Shown here one piece after another: positions 13,926 to 20,595 of a stretch of DNA of 41,528 bases. Origin of the DNA: a virus; the IMG/VR virus record IMGVR_UViG_3300009164_000147, positions 1 through 41,528 of that record; one strand, given 5' to 3'. Every line of letters begins with the position of its first letter. Position 1 is the stretch's first letter. The notes beneath the pieces are model-generated. The model was not told the origin of the DNA. It saw nothing but the letters and a program-made list of their open reading frames with translations, and made no database searches. A program made the position numbers and the translations under genes.

Positions 13926-14848
13926 TATGGTGTCACGCTCCCTGTACCTGTAAATTTGTAATAACGATATCCACCAGTAACATAAACAGTTGGTGAGCCA
14001 GTTGTTGATGTCATAGCATCAAAAGTATCTGGATAGCGAATAATTACTATTCCACTACCACCTGCTCTAGCAGGTTCAAGTCCAGCACCACCTGTATAGC
14101 CACCAGCAGCACCACCACCGCCACCAGTGTTTGCAGTTCCTGCTGTAGAAGTTAACATTTTTGAACCAGATGGTTCTCCACCACCTGTACCGCCACCACC
14201 TGAACCACCATTAGCAACAATACCTGAACTAAGATAGTAAGTTGTGTAACCACCACCGCCACCACCTGCGTAAAAACCACTTACACCTGATGATGTTGCT
14301 GTAGCCCAAGATGAATAAGCATTAGAACCAGCACCACCTGAACGACCTATACCTTGTGGTGTATCGCCAGTGCCACCAACTGCGCCAGCACCACCACCAC
14401 CGCCACCGCCTTGGTTACCCACACCACCATTATTTCCTTGTCCTGATGTTCCAGCACCTACTGCGCCGTTTTGAGTTGAACCACCACCTGAACCACCGCT
14501 TTTACCAGGACCACCAGCAGCACCTTTACCACCACCACCGCCAAGAACTAAAGTTGCTGTCCCAATGCGCGAATCAGCACCATTTGTTCCATCACCCGAT
14601 CCAGTACCAGCAGCACCACCAGCACCAACTGTAACAGTTGTTGCACCAGCAATAGTTAATGAAGAAAAATAAAGAAAACCGCCAGCACCAGCTCCTGCTC
14701 CTGAGTAATATGCAGCATTAGTGCTACCGCCACCACCACCACCAGCAATAACAAGTGCTTCAACTACAACACTTTTTACATATGCAGGGTTTCCTGCCAG
14801 CATACTATTGTATCTTAAACCACCAGATAATTTTGCAACAGGAGTCAT
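13925..14848 (-). CDS. glycine-rich tail fibre / adhesin
   Basis: 307 residues, mainly glycine in runs (AGGGGGGST, then GGGGGKGAAGG) between short beta segments, closing with GGSGIVIIRYP and a small C-terminal domain (residues 275-307, TGSPTVYVTGGYRYYKF). Phage adhesins of this type form polyglycine-II sandwich tips that bind host surface polymers. It follows the 100-residue beta protein and precedes the sulfotransferase-like gene with a TAATG overlap. Confidence 0.7.
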   Translation of the reverse strand: MTPVAKLSGGLRYNSMLAGNPAYVKSVVVEALVIAGGGGGGSTNAAYYSGAGAGAGGFLYFSSLTIAGATTVTVGAGGAAGTGSGDGTNGADSRIGTATLVLGGGGGKGAAGGPGKSGGSGGGSTQNGAVGAGTSGQGNNGGVGNQGGGGGGGAGAVGGTGDTPQGIGRSGGAGSNAYSSWATATSSGVSGFYAGGGGGGYTTYYLSSGIVANGGSGGGGTGGGEPSGSKMLTSTAGTANTGGGGGAAGGYTGGAGLEPARAGGSGIVIIRYPDTFDAMTSTTGSPTVYVTGGYRYYKFTGTGSVTP

Positions 14849-15150
14849 TAAGAAATCTCCACTCCGCTAATATGAAAGTTAATAGTTGTAGCAGTTGCTA
14901 AACCCTTAATTGTTTTTGTAGTTGCAAGGACTTGCTTTAAGTCAATAGTTGTTGAATCATTAGCACCAACGGTAACAAGTGTTGCAATAGATACATCATC
15001 AAGAAGTAGTGTAAAATTTCCTACGGCTGCTGCTGTATTAGTTACTACAATATTAGTTACTACTGTAGTTGTTGCTGATGGTACTGTGTATAGAGTTGTA
15101 CTGGATGTTGCTGCTGCTCCACGGAACAGTGCTTTAGTTGTTGTAGCCAT
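14848..15150 (-). CDS. small beta-rich virion protein
   Basis: 100 residues, threonine/valine-rich (TTLYTVPSATTTVVTNIVVT, then FTLLLDDVSIATL). It is a single beta-sandwich-like domain without cysteines, similar in style to phage decoration or fibre-attachment proteins. It lies between the long fibre gene and the glycine-rich adhesin, so it probably belongs to the fibre assembly. AAAGG lies upstream of the ATG. Confidence 0.6.
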   Translation of the reverse strand: MATTTKALFRGAAATSSTTLYTVPSATTTVVTNIVVTNTAAAVGNFTLLLDDVSIATLVTVGANDSTTIDLKQVLATTKTIKGLATATTINFHISGVEIS

Positions 15151-15167
15151 TAGTTACTACCTTTCGT

Positions 15168-16868
15168 TTAGAGTGCGCCCATAAGAAGTAGTGCCAGTTC
15201 ATCTGCCACACTTCCTGGACCGTTGAGTACTACGTCGGTTAATCCTGAAATTGTTGATACCGTCACACCAGATGTAACTACTGTTGTGCCAAGTGTTGGT
15301 GCTAAATACCCAGCAACAGAAGCCCACTGAGTTCCTGTTGCTGTTGATTGTAAATATTGACCATTGGTTCCAGACGAAGCACCCGCTGTTAAGGTCCCAG
15401 TAAGTGTTGCATTATTGAGGGTTAATGCTGCAACAGTTGTTACTGTTGTGGCAGATGGTATAACCGTGCTGCCAAGCGTTGGTGCTGAGTAAATACTGGT
15501 AGTAGCGATCTGAACCCAAACAGATCCAGACCATACATACATATTGTTAAGTGCTGAGTTCCAATAGATAGCACCTACAAGAAGTGTGTTGCCATCATTG
15601 TCTACGGAAGGAGCAGATGCCTTGCTACCTAAGTAGCGATCATCAAAGTCGTCATAAGTTGTAGCAGCAGACGATGCTGACGTGGCAGCAGAAGCAGCAC
15701 TTGTTGCTGCTGCTGTCTGGCTTGTCAATGCTGATGATGCTGAAGTAGCTGCGCTCGCAGCAGACGTTGCTGCCTGTGCTGCTGATGTGACTGCTGTCGC
15801 AGCACTGCTTACTGCAGTTGCTGCTGATGTTACTGCCGTTGCTGTGCTTGCTACCGCAGTAGCAGCAGAAGCTGATGCAGTGGTAGCACTAGCAGCAGCA
15901 CTGGTTGCGCTAGTTGCTGCAGAAGTTGCTGACGTAGCAGCAGCTGCAGCCGAGTTAGTTGCTGTAGTCGCAAGGCTTGAGATTGTTGCCACTGATGCAG
16001 CAGCGGTTGTAGCAGAAGCAGCAGCCGAAGTGGCTGATGTTGCTGCGCTGGTTGCAGAAGTTGCTGCTGAGTTCTGTGATGTTAATGCTGATGACGCACT
16101 GGTTGCTGCACTTGAAGCACTGATACCAGCTGATGTAACACTAGCAGCCATTGTACTTGCATACGTAAATGCACTTGATGCTGAGGTAGCAGCAGAGCTT
16201 GCTGACACAGCAGCAGATCCTTGGCTAGTTAGCGAACTGGATGCACTAGTGGCAGCAGATGAGGCAGAGGTAGCAGAACTTGATGCTGACACTGAAGCAC
16301 TGCTTGCTGAAGCAGCAGCCGATACTGTCTGCGTATCGATGTAACCTTTAGTAGCAGCGTCAGATGTATTGGTAGGTGTTGCGAGTCCAGTGATTACTGC
16401 ACCTGTAATTGTTCCACCAGTAATGGTTGCTGTTGATGTAAACGCACCAGAGATTGTGGCTGCGTTAATAATAGGAGCGGTGAGTGTCTTAGTTGTTAAG
16501 GTCTGTGCTCCACCTGTGCCAACGATATCTCCAGTTACACCGTGGTGACCAGAGGTTGCTACTTCGTGTTGGCGAGACTCGGTAAAGTCTCGAGCCGATA
16601 CACCGTGTTCAACGTTAGCACCGAAGGCGTGTGCCTTAGCACCCGATACATCAATGTTGCGAGTGATCTGATAGGCAGTACCTACCAGACTGGTGACTTC
16701 AACTACTTCTTCATTGGCTGTATCCTTTTCAAGAATGAGTGTGTATGGATACGATGAAGGTAGATTGCTTGCAGCAGCAAGTGTTAAGCTTGTTGCTGAA
16801 GAACTGATTGATGCAGCAAGAGTCGTTTTAGCTGCGGTTGAACTATAGAAACGTAATTGGGTTGGCAT
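15168..16868 (-). CDS. tail fibre with long Ala/Ser/Thr repeat stalk
   Basis: 566 residues. An N-terminal attachment domain (1-180) has a beta module ending ARDFTESRQHEVATSGHHGV. Next comes a stalk of about 230 residues (about 180-410) built of Ala-Ala-x-Ser-type repeats, then a small domain (DDFDDRYLGSK, YWNSALNNMYVWSGSVWV) common in fibre proteins. Two copies of an APTLG(S/T)TV unit lie near the C-terminus. It is probably a trimeric receptor-binding fibre. The serine/threonine-rich stalk is an obvious candidate for modification by the downstream glycosyl- or sulfotransferase-like proteins, but nothing proves that. Confidence 0.75.
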   Translation of the reverse strand: MPTQLRFYSSTAAKTTLAASISSSATSLTLAAASNLPSSYPYTLILEKDTANEEVVEVTSLVGTAYQITRNIDVSGAKAHAFGANVEHGVSARDFTESRQHEVATSGHHGVTGDIVGTGGAQTLTTKTLTAPIINAATISGAFTSTATITGGTITGAVITGLATPTNTSDAATKGYIDTQTVSAAASASSASVSASSSATSASSAATSASSSLTSQGSAAVSASSAATSASSAFTYASTMAASVTSAGISASSAATSASSALTSQNSAATSATSAATSATSAAASATTAAASVATISSLATTATNSAAAAATSATSAATSATSAAASATTASASAATAVASTATAVTSAATAVSSAATAVTSAAQAATSAASAATSASSALTSQTAAATSAASAATSASSAATTYDDFDDRYLGSKASAPSVDNDGNTLLVGAIYWNSALNNMYVWSGSVWVQIATTSIYSAPTLGSTVIPSATTVTTVAALTLNNATLTGTLTAGASSGTNGQYLQSTATGTQWASVAGYLAPTLGTTVVTSGVTVSTISGLTDVVLNGPGSVADELALLLMGAL

Positions 16869-16871
16869 TCA

Positions 16872-17771
16872 TCACCTCTGATACTGGATTATGTTGAGGA
16901 AGTTGGCTTGCTGCTTTGCAACCTCTTCCGCAAGGCGGACGGAGTAAAGCTGGAAAAGATATTTAGCAGTAGTAGTAGATGCACCAGCAGATACTGGTTG
17001 ATCTAATGCGTCTGCTGAAACTGATGTGGCAATAACCTTGCCTGGGTCTACCGTTGAAAGAAGGCGATACATAGCACCAAGACGTACAACGTCTTCACAT
17101 GATGCTGGCAATCCACTGACTGTCAACTCTTGATTAGCTGTGATGGTTGTTGGGTATGCTGTGTACTGCACGTTAACTCGAGCACCACCCATAGGTGCTT
17201 CGTTAAGCACAATAGCCTGACCGTATGTGTTTGTTGTTTCGTTATAGTAGTTGGTATCAATACGCCATCTCTTAATAAGAGCCCATACTCCAGTTGAATC
17301 TGGAAGTTCCCATGAGACACCAGTAATATCTACTACTTCATCTGGGATTGAGTATGCGTATTGTGAACCAGTAAAATCAAAATCTGTTTCTTTAATGACA
17401 GGGAAATTCATTCCCTTAATAGTTTCAAGTATCGCTCGTTTAACTTGTGTCCTTGGGAATAAAGGATTGTTTCTTACGACTGAGCCAGATACGTGGCTAG
17501 TTGCTGTGGTTCCACGCCATCCCCTACCAACAGGATTAGCTGTGGTTCCAAGGATTGATAACGTACCACTTGCTGCGATAGACTTTTTTACGTATAGCAG
17601 TTCATCATCGATCTCGATGATTCCCTTACTAATAGCAGTTGCGTCATCAACTGCAATAGATAAATCATTGCTGTTGGTAACGTTAAGTGCAATCGTGACT
17701 GATTCCTGGTTACGGACATAGCCATTCATCTCACCAAGCGTTTGTTCTGTTAATTGATTTAACGTAGCCAT
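16872..17771 (-). CDS. putative connector / tail-adaptor structural protein
   Basis: 299 residues. The N-terminal part (1-105) is a beta module with IIEIDDELLYVKKS and GRGWRGTTATSHVSG. It has the same style as the N-terminal beta module of the fibre at 15168-16868 (RG/H/G motifs). The C-terminal part is helical (CEDVVRLGAMYRLLST, then QLYSVRLAEEVAKQQA) as in head-to-tail connectors. It lies between capsid-proximal genes and the fibre. Exact family is not recognised; a tail-tubular role is plausible. Confidence 0.6.
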   Translation of the reverse strand: MATLNQLTEQTLGEMNGYVRNQESVTIALNVTNSNDLSIAVDDATAISKGIIEIDDELLYVKKSIAASGTLSILGTTANPVGRGWRGTTATSHVSGSVVRNNPLFPRTQVKRAILETIKGMNFPVIKETDFDFTGSQYAYSIPDEVVDITGVSWELPDSTGVWALIKRWRIDTNYYNETTNTYGQAIVLNEAPMGGARVNVQYTAYPTTITANQELTVSGLPASCEDVVRLGAMYRLLSTVDPGKVIATSVSADALDQPVSAGASTTTAKYLFQLYSVRLAEEVAKQQANFLNIIQYQR

Positions 17772-18013
17772 TATGCTTGTAACGCCTTTCCTGCTTTATC
17801 AGACATACGGACAGCCGACTGGATGTCCTTCATCTTGGTTGATGCTGGCTGAATGCCATCTTTTCTTGCGTTTCTATACGCATCAAGTTCTCTATTAGCC
17901 AGCTTGTTTGCTGCATTAGATAGCGGATCTGTGATACTGAAGTTGGCTGCTTTGGCGCACTCGCCCCAGTTAGCATGGTCTTGGGTCTTACAACCTGATC
18001 TACAATTAGACAT
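17771..18013 (-). CDS. small cysteine-containing phage protein (CRSGCKTQDH type)
   Basis: 80 residues. It opens with MSNCRSGCKTQDHANWGEC, a short cysteine/histidine cluster (C4, C8, H13, C19) that I have seen at the start of small proteins near capsid genes in environmental phages. The rest is helical and basic (ANRELDAYRNARKDGI). It probably binds a metal and is a small structural or assembly protein; the function is unknown. Confidence 0.65.
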   Translation of the reverse strand: MSNCRSGCKTQDHANWGECAKAANFSITDPLSNAANKLANRELDAYRNARKDGIQPASTKMKDIQSAVRMSDKAGKALQA

Positions 18014-18260
18014 TGAAAACGTAATCTCCGTATCCCGCTGCTGTTAATTCTGTTGCTTCTGCATCTGTTATGACGTTGTCATAACCACCACGTAATACGC
18101 GCTGGTATGTTTTTAGATCTGAATCTTGTGGGACAACAATTGTTTTCCAAACGCCATTAGCTTTAACAACGGTCTTACCAATAGGATAAGAAACAAACCA
18201 TAGGTCATACTCACGACCAGGTCTGTACTTGTATGTTGGTCCACGAAATACCTTTGCCAT
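18006..18260 (-). CDS. small structural-region protein
   Basis: 84 residues from the ATG at 18260, which overlaps the upstream stop (TAATG) and has AAGGTG before it. The in-frame start at 18284 would lie inside the upstream gene. It has a beta-rich N-terminus (YKYRPGREYDLWFVSYPIG) and a C-terminal helix-turn segment (TDAEATELTAAGYGDYV) suggestive of a head-completion-like fold. No assignment is made. Confidence 0.6.
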   Translation of the reverse strand: MAKVFRGPTYKYRPGREYDLWFVSYPIGKTVVKANGVWKTIVVPQDSDLKTYQRVLRGGYDNVITDAEATELTAAGYGDYVFNV

Positions 18261-18535
18261 TACCATTTCACCTTGTCTGCCCAATAGGCTGCCGACATAA
18301 CACCTTTAGATATATTCTTTGCGTGTCTAGCCTTAAATGATTGGCGTCGTTGACGATACTTGCTTGTCTCACCAGATTTCTGTGGTGAACCAGAGACACC
18401 TTGCTGACCAAAACGAATAGTCTTAACTTGTGAGCCTGACTTGGCTACAACAACGTGAGACTTTTTTGGATGGTTAGGTGTTGCCTTTGGCTTATTAAAG
18501 CCAGACACACCTGCTCGTTTTAGTCTTGGGTCCAT
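18260..18535 (-). CDS. conserved basic phage protein (MDPRLKRAGVSGFNKPK type)
   Basis: 91 residues, strongly basic. The opening MDPRLKRAGVSGFNKPKATP, the middle TIRFGQQGVSGSP and the ending KARHAKNISKGVMSAAYWAD form a pattern I recall as highly conserved in many marine and freshwater phages (T4-like and others). Its role is unknown; nucleic-acid contact in the head is plausible from charge. It starts directly after the 52-residue basic protein gene. Confidence 0.75.
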   Translation of the reverse strand: MDPRLKRAGVSGFNKPKATPNHPKKSHVVVAKSGSQVKTIRFGQQGVSGSPQKSGETSKYRQRRQSFKARHAKNISKGVMSAAYWADKVKW

Positions 18536-18694
18536 TTACTTCTTCTTTGCTGCTCTCATGTTGTCAACTAGGTTTGGATATGGTCGTCCAGCAGACTTAG
18601 CTGCTGCTTTAGCTGATGCCTTTTGGGCAGCAGTTAAAGGCTTAGAAACTTTTTTAGGGTTTGGTTTATCCCAGACTTGCTTTTTCTTTGGCAT
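18536..18694 (-). CDS. very small Lys/Ala-rich basic protein
   Basis: 52 residues (MPKKKQVWDKPNPKKVSK, then alternating Ala/Lys). It abuts the next gene exactly and its ATG overlaps the stop of the 17-residue open frame upstream. It resembles histone-tail-like basic peptides packaged with phage DNA, but no family is recognised. Confidence 0.6.
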   Translation of the reverse strand: MPKKKQVWDKPNPKKVSKPLTAAQKASAKAAAKSAGRPYPNLVDNMRAAKKK

Positions 18695-18747
18695 TAGCAC
18701 TTACACTTTGACTTAGCTTTGCCACACTTCTTACACATCTTGGTCAT
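18694..18747 (-). CDS. 17-residue Cys/Lys peptide (CxxC...CxC)
   Basis: MTKMCKKCGKAKSKCKC, then stop. It has AGAGG before its ATG, overlaps the 3' end of the acidic 70-residue gene, and ends in a TAATG overlap with the 52-residue gene. The CKKC and CKC groups could hold a metal ion. Genes this short are easily chance, but its packing suggests it is translated. Two further in-frame ATG codons lie just upstream. Confidence 0.45.
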   Translation of the reverse strand: MTKMCKKCGKAKSKCKC

Positions 18748-18943
18748 CTTCATCCTCTTCTTCATAATCATCCATGTCGTTATCGAACATTGGTGCGGGA
18801 AATTCCCACTCTGGTAACTGGCGTAGTAATAAATCCCAAGCTTCACCATCTGAAAAACCAGCGTCCATAAACGCTTTATACATTTCATGTGCTTCGAAGG
18901 CATAAGCCTGAAGCGGTGTTATTAGATCGAGATCTTCATTCAT
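18731..18943 (-). CDS. small acidic protein downstream of the capsid gene
   Basis: 70 residues ending in a very acidic tail (DNDMDDYEEEDEDDQDV). The N-terminal part is helical (LQAYAFEAHEMYKAFMDAG) with FSDGEAWDLLLRQLPEWE. AAGGAA precedes the ATG. As the first gene after the capsid gene and its hairpin it may be a head-assembly or DNA-mimic protein; no domain is recognised. Confidence 0.65.
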   Translation of the reverse strand: MNEDLDLITPLQAYAFEAHEMYKAFMDAGFSDGEAWDLLLRQLPEWEFPAPMFDNDMDDYEEEDEDDQDV

Positions 18944-18958
18944 AGTTTCCTTAAAGTA

Positions 18959-18984
18959 GAGAGGGGCAGTTGCCTGCCCCTCTC
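18959..18984 (-). terminator. post-capsid hairpin (attenuator or processing stem)
   Basis: A perfect 11-bp stem, GAGAGGGGCAG / CTGCCCCTCTC, with a TTGC loop, begins 8 bases after the capsid stop. In the leftward direction it is followed by TACTTTAAGG, not a T-run, so it is more likely a partial terminator or mRNA-stabilising stem than a full stop. Confidence 0.6.
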
Positions 18985-18991
18985 CGCCAAA

Positions 18992-19966
18992 TTAAACAGC
19001 GATGCTTGACTTGGTCTTGATAACGTAACGTGCTTCTGTACGGAAGACGTTCCATCCAAGTAGACCCTTCCAACCCGCTGGGCGGAAGCGCATCAACTTA
19101 TCTGTAACTGGACCGATAACAGTCTTTGGCTCGTATGAGACAGCCTCAAGAAGAGCCTGCTTTCCAAGAAGAACTGTTCCGTATACCTTTGATGTACCAG
19201 AACCTGATAGGGCTTCGGCACGAGGTGTTTCGATATAGCGAACCTGATCGAAGATTCCGATTTCGCCAGACCATAGGTTACCTACACCTGCTTCGGTGTA
19301 TGTGTGAGGAAGCTGCCATACGGCAGATCCTGATGTTTGTGCTTCAGAACGAAGATCGTATGAAACATCTGGGTGGATTAGTGCAGTGTAAAGACCGCCT
19401 TCGCGTGTCTGTACATTTGCTCCACGTAGCTTTGCAACACCACGGCGAGCAAGTGCTGCTGTGAAGTTAGGAGCTGAAGTTGAAGCAGAAACATCTTGTC
19501 CGTTGACAGTTGATTCGTCAGCAGAAGTTGTTCCTGTATAACGACCTGTTGCTAGAGCTGTGAGCTTAGTCCACACAAGTGAGTCTAATGAATCACGCAT
19601 GTTGAAAGACAACATGTCTGCAACTGCTGGGTCGATTGCTGAAAGAGACTCAAGAGCAAGACGCTCAGTTGTTAGAACAGCATTACCATACTCGTTCACT
19701 GTTACGTGAACTCGGTTGGTGTTGCTGAGCTCTACTGCATCTGGATCTTGTGTCTGTGTTAGTGCTGATGTTTGGCGTGATAGATCTGTGTAGACCTGAA
19801 ATACGACAGTGTTACCTGGGTTTGTTACATCGACAGGACGCTTGTCCGCAAACTTGCGGAACATTGGTTCTGAACGAAGGTTAAACTCAATGTACTTGTC
19901 ATACGCCGTTTGGATCAAGTTCGACATCGTCGATGTCGTTGTTGACGTGGCTGGTGTTGTTGGCAC
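18992..19966 (-). CDS. major capsid protein (HK97-fold, N4 gp56-like)
   Basis: 324 residues. The pattern SNLIQTAYDKYIEFNLRSEP near the start, VTVNEYGNAVLTTERL, a Ser-rich loop, and YTALIHPDVSYDLRSEAQ with RFRPAGWKGLLGWNVFRTEA toward the end match major capsid proteins of the N4-gp56 type, which use the HK97 fold. It directly follows the scaffold gene and is followed by a strong hairpin, as highly expressed capsid genes often are. GAAGGA lies upstream of the ATG. The exact family call is from pattern memory. Confidence 0.83.
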   Translation of the reverse strand: MPTTPATSTTTSTMSNLIQTAYDKYIEFNLRSEPMFRKFADKRPVDVTNPGNTVVFQVYTDLSRQTSALTQTQDPDAVELSNTNRVHVTVNEYGNAVLTTERLALESLSAIDPAVADMLSFNMRDSLDSLVWTKLTALATGRYTGTTSADESTVNGQDVSASTSAPNFTAALARRGVAKLRGANVQTREGGLYTALIHPDVSYDLRSEAQTSGSAVWQLPHTYTEAGVGNLWSGEIGIFDQVRYIETPRAEALSGSGTSKVYGTVLLGKQALLEAVSYEPKTVIGPVTDKLMRFRPAGWKGLLGWNVFRTEARYVIKTKSSIAV

Positions 19967-19999
19967 GTTTAATTCCTTCTATTAGGGTTGATTGGGTTG

Positions 20000-20455
20000 T
20001 TATCGCCTTAAGAAGTTAGTGAGTTCTTCAGCTGAACCAGCATTGCTGATCAGTGAAGCAATGTCTCTACCCACAGTTGGGTCGACATCACCATCTTCAA
20101 AATCCGACATTTGCTCAAATGCTTGAGCATCAGGGTCTTCAGACTCTGATTCATCAACGGCAGTAATGCCAAAGGCATCGCCGTATTCATTTAACCATTC
20201 AGCTACTGCTTCCTCGTCGGCTTCAATATCCGATGGAATAAATGCTGCGATTCTTGGATTGAGACCAAAGCCTTCTAGGACTTCTCCGATTGCTGCTTCG
20301 TGACTGTATGTCTGATACTCCTCAAGCTGTGAATCTCTTTCCTTTAATTGCTTGGAAAGTTGATCTACCTGCTTGCGTAGTTTCTTGACAAGATCAGTAC
20401 CGCTACTGAAATCTTCCTCGTCTTCGTATACTTCGTACTCGTTGTATTCTGCCAT
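20000..20455 (-). CDS. capsid scaffold protein
   Basis: 151 residues from the ATG at 20455, which has GGGAG upstream. The upstream in-frame extension to 20560 lies in a non-conserved gap. It is very acidic at the start (YEVYEDEEDF), then has a coiled coil (KLRKQVDQLSKQLKERDSQL, about residues 25-50), and ends in a short helical, arginine-terminated tail (ELTNFLRR). This is the usual make-up of scaffolds, whose C-terminus docks into the immature capsid. It sits immediately before the capsid gene. Confidence 0.8.
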   Translation of the reverse strand: MAEYNEYEVYEDEEDFSSGTDLVKKLRKQVDQLSKQLKERDSQLEEYQTYSHEAAIGEVLEGFGLNPRIAAFIPSDIEADEEAVAEWLNEYGDAFGITAVDESESEDPDAQAFEQMSDFEDGDVDPTVGRDIASLISNAGSAEELTNFLRR

Positions 20456-20595
20456 TGCGTTTCTCCCTATTAGTTGTTGGACCCTCATCGGGTTTGCACC
20501 ACACGTACTCCTCACTAGGGGAAGTGATTCATAGACGTGATGACTGCCAGACTTATACACATCACCAGGGCTGGTAGATCTGGGATGGAACCTAG
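20456..20595 (-). promoter_or_regulatory. 140-bp gap upstream of scaffold/capsid
   Basis: This is the longest gap inside the late operon. Leftward it holds a TATAAG hexamer with no good -35, short inverted repeats (ACCAG/CTGGT) and the scaffold ribosome-binding site. An internal promoter boosting scaffold and capsid expression would fit, but the sequence signal is weak. No gene is seen. Confidence 0.3.

Noticed and set aside
15682-16344. Long + strand open frame (Ala/Val-rich, 220 codons)
   Set aside because: It is the mirror of the Ala/Ser repeat stalk of the minus-strand fibre; low-complexity repeats keep the opposite strand free of stops, and it has no ribosome site or neighbours on its strand.
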